In this document: piece after piece, positions 5,352 through 5,425 of the stretch
How the letters are laid out: every line of letters begins with the position of its first letter
Numbering within the stretch: the first letter of the stretch is position 1
Assembly: GCA_027036655.1 (NCBI GenBank)
Contig: JALWEC010000049.1
Coordinates: forward strand, 1-5,425
Source: Melioribacteraceae bacterium
Lineage (GTDB): Bacteria; Bacteroidota; Ignavibacteria; Ignavibacteriales; Melioribacteraceae
Length of the DNA stretch: 5,425 nt
Reading direction: 5' to 3'
Program-made: the position numbers and the translations under genes
The notes under the pieces: generated by a model
Seen by the model: only the letters and a program-made list of their open reading frames with translations
Told to the model about the DNA's origin: nothing
Database searches by the model: none

Positions 5352-5425
5352 AAATAGAACGAGTAAGATTTTCTTATCTGTTTTTTTATAGAACATTATG
5401 AACTTGGGATTTTGTTAATTCGCAA

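Larger units (their letters stand above)
5104..5425. other. Intergenic stretch at the right end, no gene seen
   Basis: These 322 bases precede the GCS2-CBS gene. They hold a very AT-rich leader (5101-5150), an operator-like palindrome (5222-5239), and a three-hairpin REP-like element (5270-5351). No ORF with a start and recognisable product is visible on either strand. The last 30 bases are open in some minus-strand frames at the edge, but this is too little to claim a gene end. Confidence 0.6.

Noticed and set aside
5364..5387. Hairpin TAAGA-TTT-TCTTA followed by a T-run, terminator-like on the plus strand
   Set aside because: The stem has only five mostly A-T pairs, so it would not be stable, and no plus-strand gene ends here.
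5396..5425. Possible 3' end of another minus-strand gene entering at the right edge
   Set aside because: Only about ten open codons are visible and no frame gives a recognisable peptide.

Overview
The window is AT-rich bacterial DNA in which every recognisable gene lies on the minus strand. Ribosome-binding sites are patchy, the phosphate permease is of the long 'periplasmic insert' kind, and the proteins are rich in Lys, Asn and Ile. Together this fits a Bacteroidota/Chlorobi-group organism, possibly an Ignavibacteria relative. That placement is an impression from style and is not demonstrated.

Right to left, in the direction of transcription: positions 5104-5425 are non-coding and hold a three-palindrome element that looks like a paired REP/BIME, plus an 18-bp operator-like palindrome. 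Next comes a 635-residue fusion of a glutamate-cysteine-ligase-type (GCS2) amidoligase with two C-terminal CBS domains (3174-5081). After 49 bases follows an AstE/aspartoacylase-type zinc hydrolase (2210-3124). One enzyme of the pair should build an amide bond on an amino acid and the other should cleave N-acyl/amide bonds, so they may form a small two-gene metabolic unit. The real substrate is unknown.

Positions 1667-2209 are a 540-base non-coding stretch with nested inverted repeats, a short hairpin and stop-free remnants, but no credible gene.

The left third is a phosphate-uptake operon: a near-canonical Pho box with a -10 element, then pstS (phosphate-binding protein, TTG start with a clear ribosome-binding site), then 12 bases later the 5' part of a long-form pstC permease (GTG start) that runs off the left edge. 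The rest of the permease, pstA, pstB and perhaps phoU would be expected beyond position 1.

Nothing here is a clear new defence or mobile system. The items most worth a second look are the GCS2-CBS/AstE pair, the REP-like element at the right end, and the Pho box outside Proteobacteria.
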